NCBI RefSeq assembly: GCF_014334095.1
Contig: NZ_CP060495.1
Coordinates: forward strand, 1,263,001 to 1,327,000
DNA: 64,000 nt
Direction: 5' to 3'
Source of the DNA: Novosphingopyxis iocasae
GTDB lineage: Bacteria > Pseudomonadota > Alphaproteobacteria > Sphingomonadales > Sphingomonadaceae
The first letter of the stretch is position 1, and every line of letters begins with the position of its first letter. The notes below the pieces were generated by a model. The model made no database searches. It saw nothing but the letters and a program-made list of their open reading frames with translations, and was not told the origin of the DNA. The position numbers were made by a program, and so were the translations under genes. Below, one piece after another: positions 35,982-44,244 of the stretch.

Positions 35982-37709
35982 TTAGAAAGCGACCTGGAAG
36001 CCGCCGCGCGCGCCGACTTCGCCGCTGTCGAAGCCGACACCGAGACCGGCGGAGACCGACGCGTTCTCGGCCACGCGGGCGCTGAACGCCGTGGCTGCTG
36101 CGGCGCGGTTGTTGAAGTAGCCGACGCCGCCGGAGAAGGCGTAGTTCGTGCCTGGCAGGATTGCGGGCGATTCCATGGCCAGCGCCATCGCCACACCCTC
36201 GTTCGCCTTGCGGATTTCCTGACGGTTATCGTCAGTCAGGCTGAAGAGCGTCTGCACGTCGCCCTGAAGACCCGCGATCGAGCTGGTATTGGCGGCGATC
36301 GCAGAGGTGTTGGCGGCGACTGCGCTGGCCGATGCCAAGGTCGACCGGCCGAGCGTGCCGTTATTGTCGGTAGTTACCACCGAGATCGGGCCCGTCTGAT
36401 ACTGTCCGCTGGTGCCGAGGCTTGCGACCACGACCTGACCGTCGTTGGTCGCGGTTGCGCCGTTGCCGATGGCGATCGAGTTCGCACCGGAGGCAACCGA
36501 CTGGTTGCCCAGCGCAATCGCGCCGGAACCGGATGCGTTGGCCGCCTCACCTGCTGCGAGCGAGCGTACGCCGCTGGCATTCGCCAGATGGCCGAGCGCC
36601 GTCGCGCGTTCGGCGGTGGCTTCTGCGCGCCAGCCATAAGCGGTGGCGGCAGTGGCCACGGCGAGCGCCTGCCCGCCGACCGCGGTGGAGGATGCGCCGG
36701 TGGCCTGCGTCGCGCGGCCCCCATTCATGCCGCCATCGCGATTGCCGCCGATTGCAACGGCATCACCGCCGCTGGCAAAAGCCGTGTTGCCGATGGCGAT
36801 GGCGTTGTTGCCGGATGCCACGGCATCCTCAGCACCCGCGAAGCTCTGCGCGCCCGAAGCGACAGATTGGTGCCCCACGGCCGTCGCCATCGCGCCGGTT
36901 GCCTCCGCCTGCCAGCCAAGCGCCGTTGCGCCGGGCGTCGAGGCGATGCTCTGGCCGCCAAGCGCGGTCGTGCTGTTGCCCTGCGCACGCGAATCGGCGC
37001 CGAGTGCTACGGAATCCGTGCCGGTGGCAGTGGAACGAAGACCGATCGCAACGGAATTGGTGCCGGAGGCGACCGCATCTTCCGCTCCTGCAAAGCTGCG
37101 ATCTCCGGAAGCCGTGGTCTGGTGGCCGACGGCGGTCGCCATTGCGCCGGTTGCGCGGGCCTGCCAACCGATCGCCGTCGATCCCGGCGTGGAAGCGATG
37201 CTCTCCCCGCCTACCGCGGTGGTCGAATTGCCGGTGGCGCTGGCGCTGTCGCCGATTGCAAGCGCGTCGATGCCGTTCGCGACGGCCAGATTGCCGATCG
37301 CAGTGGAGTTGTCCGTCTGTGCCTGCGCCGCTTCACCGATGGCGAGCGAACGAACGCCTTGGGCGGATGCGAGGTGGCCGAGAGCATGGGCGCGCTCCGC
37401 CCCGGCATTGGACTGCCAGCCGAAAGCCGTTGCGCCCGGGCCGGTGGCGACGCTCTCGCCGCCGACTGCGGTCGTGGAATTGCCATTGGCAAGGGCGCCA
37501 TTGCCGCATGCCAGCGCGTCACTGCCTTCGGCCGATCCGCCGGGGCTGAAGGTGTTCGTATCGTCATTGTAGACGACGCATTCCAGATCGCCATTCTCCG
37601 GCGGCATGGGAGCAGCGGTCTGGGCAGAAGCCGGCGCGGTGGCGATGACGGCGGAAAGCGCCGTCGTAGCAAACAAGGCTAAACTGGTCTTCGTGAATGC
37701 GGTTTTCAT
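35982..37709 (-). CDS. trimeric autotransporter adhesin (YadA-like, modular head)
   Basis: The protein (575 residues) has a signal peptide (MKTAFTKTSLALFATTALSA ending ASAQ), a head made of short repeats of the type (S/T)xAxGxx(S/A)xAxG, a short coiled stalk (SAVAANTSAIAANTSSIAGL) and a C-terminal YadA anchor (about the last 70 residues, from VAMALAMESPAIL to GARGGFQVAF) with the terminal Phe. Such proteins trimerise in the outer membrane and bind surfaces or host matrix. The head is built of four modules of about 84 residues. Met at 37709 was chosen for the signal peptide, with GGGAT upstream. A strong intrinsic terminator follows. Confidence 0.92.
   Translation of the reverse strand: MKTAFTKTSLALFATTALSAVIATAPASAQTAAPMPPENGDLECVVYNDDTNTFSPGGSAEGSDALACGNGALANGNSTTAVGGESVATGPGATAFGWQSNAGAERAHALGHLASAQGVRSLAIGEAAQAQTDNSTAIGNLAVANGIDALAIGDSASATGNSTTAVGGESIASTPGSTAIGWQARATGAMATAVGHQTTASGDRSFAGAEDAVASGTNSVAIGLRSTATGTDSVALGADSRAQGNSTTALGGQSIASTPGATALGWQAEATGAMATAVGHQSVASGAQSFAGAEDAVASGNNAIAIGNTAFASGGDAVAIGGNRDGGMNGGRATQATGASSTAVGGQALAVATAATAYGWRAEATAERATALGHLANASGVRSLAAGEAANASGSGAIALGNQSVASGANSIAIGNGATATNDGQVVVASLGTSGQYQTGPISVVTTDNNGTLGRSTLASASAVAANTSAIAANTSSIAGLQGDVQTLFSLTDDNRQEIRKANEGVAMALAMESPAILPGTNYAFSGGVGYFNNRAAAATAFSARVAENASVSAGLGVGFDSGEVGARGGFQVAF
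36447..37484 (-). repeat. four tandem ~84-residue modules in the adhesin head
   Basis: In protein numbering from Met 37709, modules begin with GNSTTA or a variant near residues 76, 160, 244 and 338. Spacing is exactly 84 residues (252 bp) between the first three; the fourth is shifted by a 10-residue insertion (NRDGGMNGGR). Modules two and three are nearly identical, including the phrase GAMATAVGHQ and SFAGAEDAVASG, pointing to a recent duplication. Confidence 0.85.
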
Positions 37710-38012
37710 GATGATATCCCTCTGGCTAAAACGTCTCCACCCCAGAGGCCGACGAACTGCGTCGCTTAGCCCCAAGAGATTTTCGGCACATCACAGAACG
37801 GGAGAGTCGCAGAACGCCGCCTTCGCGAGGCGCCGGCAAGGAAGGGCCGACACAAGGTAAAGACAGCAGTCTCGATACTCCCCGCACAATGACGTCATTC
37901 ATCCTACGTCAAGGAAACGACGCCGGACGCAGCGAATGTGAAAAAAGTTTTTATTATAATCCGTCGCTTAGCCGGCAGTCGTGATGCCTGATGCGGCATC
38001 CACGCACGCAGC
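37710..38012. other. control region of the adhesin gene with a 12-bp palindrome
   Basis: About 300 bases without a gene. AATGACGTCATT (37888-37899) is a perfect palindrome about 180 bp upstream of the adhesin start, a possible protein-binding site. A 6-bp inverted repeat (GATGCC 37983-37988, GGCATC 37995-38000) lies near the anti-sigma stop. Confidence 0.5.
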
Positions 38013-38825
38013 TTAGATGTGGGAGACGGTACCGCTTGCGACGATCGGCGTGGTGGGCGCTTCATATTGCCCCTCCCCTGCCGGTTCATAGGTAACGGCC
38101 AGCGTCGCCCCGCTGTCCAGCAGCTGCCGCAAGGTCGTCTGAAGCGCGATGGTGGTGACCTCGCCGTCGCGAACCGTGCCGCCAGAGCCGATCGTGCCCA
38201 CCGCTTTTGGCGCCTGATCACCCGCGATGATCCAGAGCACCGGAACCGATCCCTGCGGCGAGGCATCCGCGCCATCCGCACCGACCGCGCGGATGCGCAG
38301 CATGGACTGCCCCTGCTCGGCGCTGGCCACGAGACGTGGCCCCTGATCGCCGGTCAACTGGGCCACCAGGATGCGGTTGAGATCGGGCCCGTCTGGCACA
38401 GGCGCGGTCTGTGCCGTGCGCACCGGTTCATCGGCGCTGCGCCGATCGAACAGCTGCAGCCCGCCCAGCCCCGCGGCCAGGACCGCGAAACCGATTGCGG
38501 CGGCACGCCAGCCGGAAGCGACACCGCGCGGCGAATTTTCGTTCGCAGCGATCGGCGCAACGGGGGCAACAGGCCGCGTGCCATGTTCGATGGCATCGAG
38601 TCGGGCGCGGATTTCCGGGTAAAGATCCCGCGAAGGCTCGCGATTTTCGAAACCGGCGAACAGCGGCGCCAAATGCGCTTCCCAGCGGCGGACTTCCACC
38701 GCCAGCTCGGGATCGCGCGCAAGCTGTTCGAGCGCCTCGGCGCGCTCTGCCTCCGACAGCAGACCGAGAACGAGTTCAGCCGCCAGCAGCATGCGCGTCT
38801 CGTCAGTCATAGGTTGATCGATCAT
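38013..38825 (-). CDS. anti-sigma factor, RskA-like
   Basis: The 270-residue protein has an N-terminal helical domain (LLAAELVLGLLSEAERAEAL) of the zinc-finger-less RskA type, a membrane segment at about 104-125 (GWRAAAIGFAVLAAGLGGLQ), and a C-terminal extracytoplasmic domain with a beta-rich end (TLRQLLDSGATLAVTYEPAG). It would hold the upstream sigma factor at the membrane until a signal releases it. Its start overlaps the sigma gene by 23 bp (or 8 bp with the next Met at 38810). Confidence 0.88.
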   Translation of the reverse strand: MIDQPMTDETRMLLAAELVLGLLSEAERAEALEQLARDPELAVEVRRWEAHLAPLFAGFENREPSRDLYPEIRARLDAIEHGTRPVAPVAPIAANENSPRGVASGWRAAAIGFAVLAAGLGGLQLFDRRSADEPVRTAQTAPVPDGPDLNRILVAQLTGDQGPRLVASAEQGQSMLRIRAVGADGADASPQGSVPVLWIIAGDQAPKAVGTIGSGGTVRDGEVTTIALQTTLRQLLDSGATLAVTYEPAGEGQYEAPTTPIVASGTVSHI

Positions 38826-39384
38826 CCAGACATTCTCTCAAGCGTTTCAGGCCGCGCCTGATCCAGCTTTTCACGGTTCCAAGAGGCTTGTTCTCCCGGT
38901 CCGCCAGTTCAGCGTAGGTCAGACCCAGGAAGAAGCTTTCCTCAATTGCCTTACGCTGGTCGTCGGTCAACGTCTCCATACAGCCGAGAATTTCCCGCCG
39001 AAGTTCGATCTGGTCCCAGTAATCGTCCTTCAACAGGCGTGCGCGGGCATCGGCATCATCGGTAGGGTCGAAAACCTTTCCCGATCGTGTACGCGCCCGT
39101 TGCCAGTCGATCGCGCTGTTGCGGGCAATGGTGGAAAGCCAGGCGAGCGCGCTGCCGCGGCCGGCATCGAAATAGCGCGCGGTAAGCGCCACCTTCACAT
39201 ACACGTCCTGCAATACGTCCTCAGCCGCGCCGGGATCGCTGCAGACCCTGTAACAGATGCCGAACAGCCGCGCCCGGCTGTTACGATAGACCGATTCCAG
39301 CGCATCCCGCTCACCGGCAGCAATGCGTCCTAGCGCGCGCGCGAGGACGCCGTTCAAATCGTCCTGCGGATCTTTTTGTGTCAT
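38803..39384 (-). CDS. ECF RNA polymerase sigma factor
   Basis: The protein (193 residues) has sigma region 2 (ARLFGICYRVCSDPGAAEDV, LQDVYVKVALTARYF, GSALAWLSTIARNSAIDWQR) and region 4 (CMETLTDDQRKAIEESFFLG, LTYAELADRENKPLGTVKSW). Such factors direct RNA polymerase to stress genes. Met at 39384 follows AGGGGGTG, a good ribosome site; the frame continues upstream but without family character. The gene overlaps the anti-sigma gene. A possible autoregulated promoter lies upstream. Confidence 0.93.
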   Translation of the reverse strand: MTQKDPQDDLNGVLARALGRIAAGERDALESVYRNSRARLFGICYRVCSDPGAAEDVLQDVYVKVALTARYFDAGRGSALAWLSTIARNSAIDWQRARTRSGKVFDPTDDADARARLLKDDYWDQIELRREILGCMETLTDDQRKAIEESFFLGLTYAELADRENKPLGTVKSWIRRGLKRLRECLDDRSTYD

Positions 39385-39445
39385 ACACCCCCTGAAGCGG
39401 CGATCGGTCATGCCTGAAAGCACCGTCCCCTATATCGGTACCAAG

Positions 39446-39473
39446 CGTTCGTCCCATACCGCATACAGGGTTC
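39446..39473 (-). promoter_or_regulatory. possible ECF-type promoter upstream of the sigma gene
   Basis: Reading leftwards, GAACC (39473-39469) is followed after 17 bases by CGAACG (39451-39446), about 62 bp before the sigma start. ECF sigma factors commonly recognise a GAAC-type -35 with a CG-containing -10, and often autoregulate. The match is short and unproved. Confidence 0.35.
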
Positions 39474-39500
39474 GCATCGCTTTGATCAAAGGATATAAGC

Positions 39501-40934
39501 TTGCCCATGCACGAAAAACTTCGATCAAGCTTCTCCAGCCTATTGGGAAATAAGGGTTTCACCGACGATGCCGAGGTGATGGCACCGTGGTTGACCGACT
39601 GGCGCGGGCGCTATCACGGCAAGGCTGCAGCAATGCTTTCGCCCAGCTCCACGGAGGAAGTTCAGGCCGTTGTTCGCCTGTGCAGCGAGCACGGCGTGGC
39701 CATAGTGCCACAGGGCGGCAATAGCGGAATGGTGGCAGGCGCCACGCCCGACGAGAGCGGCAATGCGGTGCTGCTCTCCCTGCGCCGGATGGACGCGATT
39801 GCGATGGACCGGATCGAAGAAGGGCTGGTTTTGTGCGAGGCGGGCGTCATCCTGCAGAACCTGCACGATGCGCTGGCGGAAGAAGGCCGTCGGTTCCCTT
39901 TGACGCTCGGCGGCAAGGGCTCGGCAACGGTGGGCGGCCTCATCTCCACCAATGCAGGGGGAACGCAGGTGCTGCGGCACGGCACCATGCGCGCTTTGGT
40001 TGCGGGACTTGAAGCAGTGCTTCCTGATGGCTCGGTCATCGACGGCACCGCCGCTTTGAAGAAGGACAATCGCGGCTTCGATCTGCAGCAGCTGTTCATG
40101 GGCAGCGAGGGAACGCTCGGCATCGTCACCCGCGCCGTTCTGAAGACCGCTCCGGCACTGATCGATCGCTGCGCCGCCTGGATCGGCGTTTCGTCGCCCC
40201 ACACCGCCTATCGTCTGCTGCGCTTTCTGGAAGAGCGCAGCGCCGATCGTCTGGAGGGTTTCGAACTCATTCCCCATGAGACCGCTGAAGCGACGATTGC
40301 CCATCTTCCTGGCACACGCGCGCCGCTGACGAACCCTTCCGCCTGGTACGTACTCGCAGAATGGGTGCAAGACCGCGCCGATCAGGAACCGCCCCGTATC
40401 CTTGCAGAGCGCTTACTCTCCGAGGGGGCAGAGCGAGGGCTGATCGAAGACGCTGTGCCCTCTGCCAATGAGGCCCAGGCAGAAACCTTCTGGCGGATCC
40501 GCGATTCGATTTCGGAAGCGGAGCGCGCCTTGGGCCCTGCATTGCAGCATGATATCAGCGTCCCGGTCGCGGCCATGCCGGACTTCATCGAGCATGCGTC
40601 CGCGCGGATCGAGAAGGATTATCCCGGCACCCAGGCGATCGCTTTCGGCCATCTTGGTGATGGAAATGTTCATTTCCACGTTCGCGCGCCTGACGGCATC
40701 GAAGCGGAGAAATGGTACCGAGACGATGGCGAGACCATCAGCGGCTCGGTTTATCGAATGGTGGTGGAAGCGGGCGGCTCGATATCTGCCGAGCATGGTA
40801 TCGGCCGCGCGAAACGACAGGAACTGGCGCGGCTCACGCCCCCTGCCCGGCTGAATATGCTGGCCGCAGTCAAACGCGAACTTGATCCCAAGGGCATTAT
40901 GAATCCCGGTAAAATCCTGCTCACCGCCGATTGA
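39501..40934 (+). CDS. FAD-linked 2-hydroxyacid dehydrogenase (D-2-hydroxyglutarate/D-lactate dehydrogenase-like)
   Basis: The 477-residue flavoprotein has the FAD-binding domain (VVRLCSEHGVAIVPQGGNSG, LTLGGKGSATVGGLISTNAG, FMGSEGTLGIVTRAV) and the C-terminal FAD-oxidase domain ending SAEHGIGRAKRQEL and NPGKIL. FGHLGDGNVHFHV carries the metal-binding His pair. It oxidises a D-2-hydroxy acid to the 2-oxo acid. A TTG at 39501 has AAAGGA about 8 bp upstream, whereas the ATG at 39507 is 14 bp from it; either may be the start. Confidence 0.88.
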   Translation: MPMHEKLRSSFSSLLGNKGFTDDAEVMAPWLTDWRGRYHGKAAAMLSPSSTEEVQAVVRLCSEHGVAIVPQGGNSGMVAGATPDESGNAVLLSLRRMDAIAMDRIEEGLVLCEAGVILQNLHDALAEEGRRFPLTLGGKGSATVGGLISTNAGGTQVLRHGTMRALVAGLEAVLPDGSVIDGTAALKKDNRGFDLQQLFMGSEGTLGIVTRAVLKTAPALIDRCAAWIGVSSPHTAYRLLRFLEERSADRLEGFELIPHETAEATIAHLPGTRAPLTNPSAWYVLAEWVQDRADQEPPRILAERLLSEGAERGLIEDAVPSANEAQAETFWRIRDSISEAERALGPALQHDISVPVAAMPDFIEHASARIEKDYPGTQAIAFGHLGDGNVHFHVRAPDGIEAEKWYRDDGETISGSVYRMVVEAGGSISAEHGIGRAKRQELARLTPPARLNMLAAVKRELDPKGIMNPGKILLTAD

Positions 40935-41005
40935 CGTTCTCTTCAGATTTAATGGTTAAGAGGGCGCATTGAAATCGAGTTTCAGGTAGTTCCAGGTCGG
41001 GCGAC

Positions 41006-42160
41006 ATGACTGAACATACGCGCAAACATCATGTCGCAGTCATCCTCGGCACGCGGCCGGAGGCGATCAAACTGTTTCCGGTCATCGCCGCGCTGCGCAA
41101 AGAGCCGGCGCTTCGCGTAACGGTGATCGCGACCGCTCAACATCGGGAGATGCTGGACCAGGTGCTGGCGATGGCAGATATCGTGCCCGACCATGATCTG
41201 AGCGTCATGCGACCCGGCCAGACGCTCGATTCGCTCACGGCGCTGCTGCTGGAAGGAATCGGCAGTCTGTTCGACAATATACGGCCGGACCGGGTGATCG
41301 TTCAGGGAGATACCGCTACCGCAATGTGTGGCGCCCTGGCAGCCTATTATCGTCAGATACCGGTTGCACATGTCGAAGCGGGTCTGCGCAGCAACAACAT
41401 TTATCATCCCTGGCCAGAAGAAGTGAATCGCAAGGTGATCGGCACGATCGCGGATTTGCATTTTGCGCCGACAGAGACTGCCGCCACTGCCCTGCGCGCG
41501 GAAAATGTCGACCCCTCGACCATCCATGTCACGGGCAACAGCGTGATCGATGCGCTGCTCGCCACCCGGTCCCGGATTGAGGCGAACCCGGAACTGGCGG
41601 CCGATGCCAGGCTGGTTCTGAAACGTTTCGCGGATAAGCGCATTATTTTGGTCACCACCCATAGGCGCGAAAATTTCGGCGATGGTTTGGCGAATATCAT
41701 CGACGCGATCGAGGAACTGGCGGCGCGCAGTGACACCGCCTGCGTGCTTCCCGTCCACCTTAACCCCAATGTTCGCGAAGTGATCGAAAACAGGTTGTCG
41801 GGAAACGCGTCCGTCGCGCTGCTGCACCCTCTCGACTATTCCAATTTCACTTGGCTGCTGGCCCATGCCGATCTTGTGCTGACGGACAGCGGCGGCGTGC
41901 AAGAAGAAGCACCTGCTTTCGCAAAACCGGTGCTGGTGATGCGCGAGACAACCGAGCGGCCAGAGGGTGTCGAGGCTGGAACGGCCATTCTGGTAGGTAC
42001 GAAAAAGGATCGAATTCTCTTATACGCCAATCGCTTGCTGGACGACGCCGGGCTTCGTGCGTCAATGGCGAGAGCGCATAATCCTTTCGGTGACGGGACC
42101 GCCTCACTGCATATTGCAAAGGCGATCATTTCGGGTATCAGGGAGCCACTGTTGCGTTAG
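41006..42160 (+). CDS. wecB: UDP-N-acetylglucosamine 2-epimerase (non-hydrolysing)
   Basis: The 384-residue protein converts UDP-GlcNAc to UDP-ManNAc. It has the family opening VAVILGTRPEAIKLFPVIAA, HVEAGLRSNNIYHPWPEEVN (catalytic acidic residues), FVTTHRREN-like VTTHRRENFGDG and SGGVQEEAPAF near the C-terminus. The next enzyme, a UDP-ManNAc dehydrogenase, is encoded downstream, so the pair makes UDP-ManNAcA for polysaccharide. A small secreted-protein gene and a terminator separate the two. Confidence 0.95.
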   Translation: MTEHTRKHHVAVILGTRPEAIKLFPVIAALRKEPALRVTVIATAQHREMLDQVLAMADIVPDHDLSVMRPGQTLDSLTALLLEGIGSLFDNIRPDRVIVQGDTATAMCGALAAYYRQIPVAHVEAGLRSNNIYHPWPEEVNRKVIGTIADLHFAPTETAATALRAENVDPSTIHVTGNSVIDALLATRSRIEANPELAADARLVLKRFADKRIILVTTHRRENFGDGLANIIDAIEELAARSDTACVLPVHLNPNVREVIENRLSGNASVALLHPLDYSNFTWLLAHADLVLTDSGGVQEEAPAFAKPVLVMRETTERPEGVEAGTAILVGTKKDRILLYANRLLDDAGLRASMARAHNPFGDGTASLHIAKAIISGIREPLLR

Positions 42161-42280
42161 TGTCACAAGATAACGGCCCATCGTTTTTATGTGTCTATTG
42201 GGCCATTTAGAGGTTGCCGATCAAGGCGGCCTATGCCAATTAATCGCCGAGCTTGTTTATAAGTTTTACTAGGAGCTTTT

Positions 42281-42532
42281 ATGCGTTTCACCAAGTTTCT
42301 CACGGCCGCCGCGGCGGTTTCGCTCGCAGCGACTCCTGCCATTGCGCAGGCCGCTACCTCTGCTTCGTCGCTTTCCGTTGCTTCGGCACAGCGCGCTGGC
42401 GCCGCTGATTCCCAGAACAGCGAACTTGCTGGCGGTTCGGGCATCATCATTGCGGTTCTCGCCGCTGCTGCCGTGATCGCTGCGATCGTGATCGCCGTCG
42501 ACGGTGGTGATGACGAGCCCGTTAGCCCCTGA
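42281..42532 (+). CDS. small secreted protein with C-terminal membrane segment
   Basis: The 83-residue protein has a signal peptide (MRFTKFLTAAAAVSLAATPA ending AIAQA), a short Ser/Ala-rich stretch, a strongly hydrophobic segment at about 53-73 (GIIIAVLAAAAVIAAIVIAV) and an acidic tail (DGGDDEP). AGGAG sits 6 bp before the ATG, and a strong terminator follows, so it is a real, probably separately transcribed gene. I recognise no domain. It lies inside the polysaccharide precursor locus. Confidence 0.75.
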   Translation: MRFTKFLTAAAAVSLAATPAIAQAATSASSLSVASAQRAGAADSQNSELAGGSGIIIAVLAAAAVIAAIVIAVDGGDDEPVSP

Positions 42533-42560
42533 GCTGACTCTCGCATTGAGATTTGAGAAA

Positions 42561-42588
42561 AGGGCGGCTTCGGCTGCCCTTTTTTTTG
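42561..42588 (+). terminator. intrinsic terminator after the small secreted protein gene
   Basis: AGGGCGGC (42561-42568) and GCTGCCCT pair around a TTCG loop, followed by eight T residues. This is a strong terminator. Confidence 0.93.
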
Positions 42589-42917
42589 CTTTGCTTCTCG
42601 GGGTGATGCGGAAGTAACTGCCTCCTCACTTCCGCGAGGTAGGTCTTAGCGGTAGCGGTACTGTCTTATTTTCCTCTGATTCGCGGCCGGTGGGTCGCAG
42701 AAGCGTCATACTCTTGCGTAAGACTCGGTGAGTTAAGTTATTTGCTTTTCGCCGATGCTGTACTCTCTAAATATCAGCCGAGATGTCCGCTTCGGCCGCT
42801 ATCATGCCTCTCACGCTCGGCGCCAGATAGGCTTACCGGTTTCTTTACCCAATTCCGTCATAGCCTTGCACCATGTACCGGGGATGTGCCTCCCCTTATC
42901 ATGATGCGGGAGCTTAT
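42589..42917. promoter_or_regulatory. leader region of the wecC-to-ugd operon
   Basis: About 330 gene-free bases ahead of wecC, bounded on the left by a strong terminator, so they must hold the promoter of the nucleotide-sugar operon. An 8-bp inverted repeat (GCGGAAGT 42608-42615, ACTTCCGC 42628-42635) is present. Confidence 0.5.
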
Positions 42918-44213
42918 ATGCAGGCGGACAGCAAACCGACGGTCGCCGTCATCGGCTTGGGCTATATTGGTCTCCCGACCGCGGCGGTAATTGCCCGGTC
43001 GGGCAGCCGCGTCATCGGCGTCGATGTTTCGCAGCATGTCATCGACACGATCAACGAAGGCCGTATCCATATCGAGGAGATCGATTTGGAAGGCCTTGTT
43101 CAGGGCGTGGTCGCCCGCGGCCTGCTAAGCGCCTCCGCCTCCGTACCGGTCGCGGATGTCTTCGTGATTGCCGTTCCCACACCTTTCAACGAGAATCACG
43201 CGCCCGATATCCGCTATGTTCTGGAAGCAGCGGAAGCCATCGCGCCGCAATTGAAGCAGGGCGACACCGTCATTCTTGAGTCGACATCACCGGTCGGCAC
43301 GACCGAAACCATGCGCGATCTGCTCGCGCGCGAACGACCCGATCTCGCTATGCCCGGAACGTGCGACGGAACGGCGGACATCGCCATTGCATACTGCCCC
43401 GAACGCGTATTGCCAGGCCGCATTCTGGAGGAGCTTACCAATAATGATCGCGTGATCGGCGGCATTACCCCTCGCTGCGCGCGCAAGGCGCTGAGCTTCT
43501 ACCGCCGCTTCGTACGCGGTGAATGTGTCACCACCTCATCGCGCGCAGCGGAGATGACGAAGCTGACCGAGAACGCCTATCGCGATGTCAATATCGCCTT
43601 TGCCAACGAGCTTTCGATCGTATCTGACAAACTGGGCCTGGACGTGTGGGAGGTCATCCGCCTCGCCAACCGCCATCCGCGCGTAAATATCCTATCGCCT
43701 GGGCCTGGCGTCGGCGGCCACTGCATCGCCGTCGATCCCTGGTTCATCGTGCACAGCGCGCCCGAAGAGACGCCGTTGATTCGAACCGCCCGTTCGGTGA
43801 ACGAGGGCAAGGTTGGGCATGTCGTCGAAAAGGCCGAGCAGATCATCGCGCAGACCAACGGTCCCGTCGCCTGCCTCGGCCTCGCCTTCAAAGCAAATAT
43901 CGACGATTTTCGCGAAAGCCCAGCGCTCAAAATCGCGGCGGCGCTGGCCCAGCGGCATGGCGATCGCATCCGCATCGTAGAACCCTATGCCGCCGCCCTC
44001 CCCCACGCGTTCGACGGCACCGGTGCCCGCCTGATTGACCTCGACAGCGCGATCGATGATTGCGCCGCCTTCATTGTCCTGGTGGATCACGACCTCTTTA
44101 AATCGGTGCCGCTCGACGAGCGGGCCGACAAGTGCGTCTATGACACGCGCGGTATCTGGCCGGACCAGCCGGGTGCGGACTTCACACCGAGACGCTTGCG
44201 CCTCGCCAGCTGA
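42918..44213 (+). CDS. wecC: UDP-N-acetyl-D-mannosamine dehydrogenase
   Basis: The 431-residue enzyme oxidises UDP-ManNAc to UDP-ManNAcA with NAD. Signatures are VAVIGLGYIGLPTAAVIARS (Rossmann fold), ESTSPVGTTE, PERVLPGRILEEL, Lys-Leu-Thr-Glu-Asn (KLTENAYRDVNIAFANE) and the catalytic Cys269 in PGVGGHCIAVDP. Met at 42918 has GGGAG upstream. It follows wecB in function. The gene heads a run of six polysaccharide precursor genes. Confidence 0.95.
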   Translation: MQADSKPTVAVIGLGYIGLPTAAVIARSGSRVIGVDVSQHVIDTINEGRIHIEEIDLEGLVQGVVARGLLSASASVPVADVFVIAVPTPFNENHAPDIRYVLEAAEAIAPQLKQGDTVILESTSPVGTTETMRDLLARERPDLAMPGTCDGTADIAIAYCPERVLPGRILEELTNNDRVIGGITPRCARKALSFYRRFVRGECVTTSSRAAEMTKLTENAYRDVNIAFANELSIVSDKLGLDVWEVIRLANRHPRVNILSPGPGVGGHCIAVDPWFIVHSAPEETPLIRTARSVNEGKVGHVVEKAEQIIAQTNGPVACLGLAFKANIDDFRESPALKIAAALAQRHGDRIRIVEPYAAALPHAFDGTGARLIDLDSAIDDCAAFIVLVDHDLFKSVPLDERADKCVYDTRGIWPDQPGADFTPRRLRLAS

Positions 44214-44244
44214 TCGGCCACTCCACGGGGCCGAAAGGACATCC

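Noticed and set aside
36588-37682. Open frames opposite the autotransporter repeats
   Set aside because: They mirror the repeat structure of the adhesin and have low-complexity translations.
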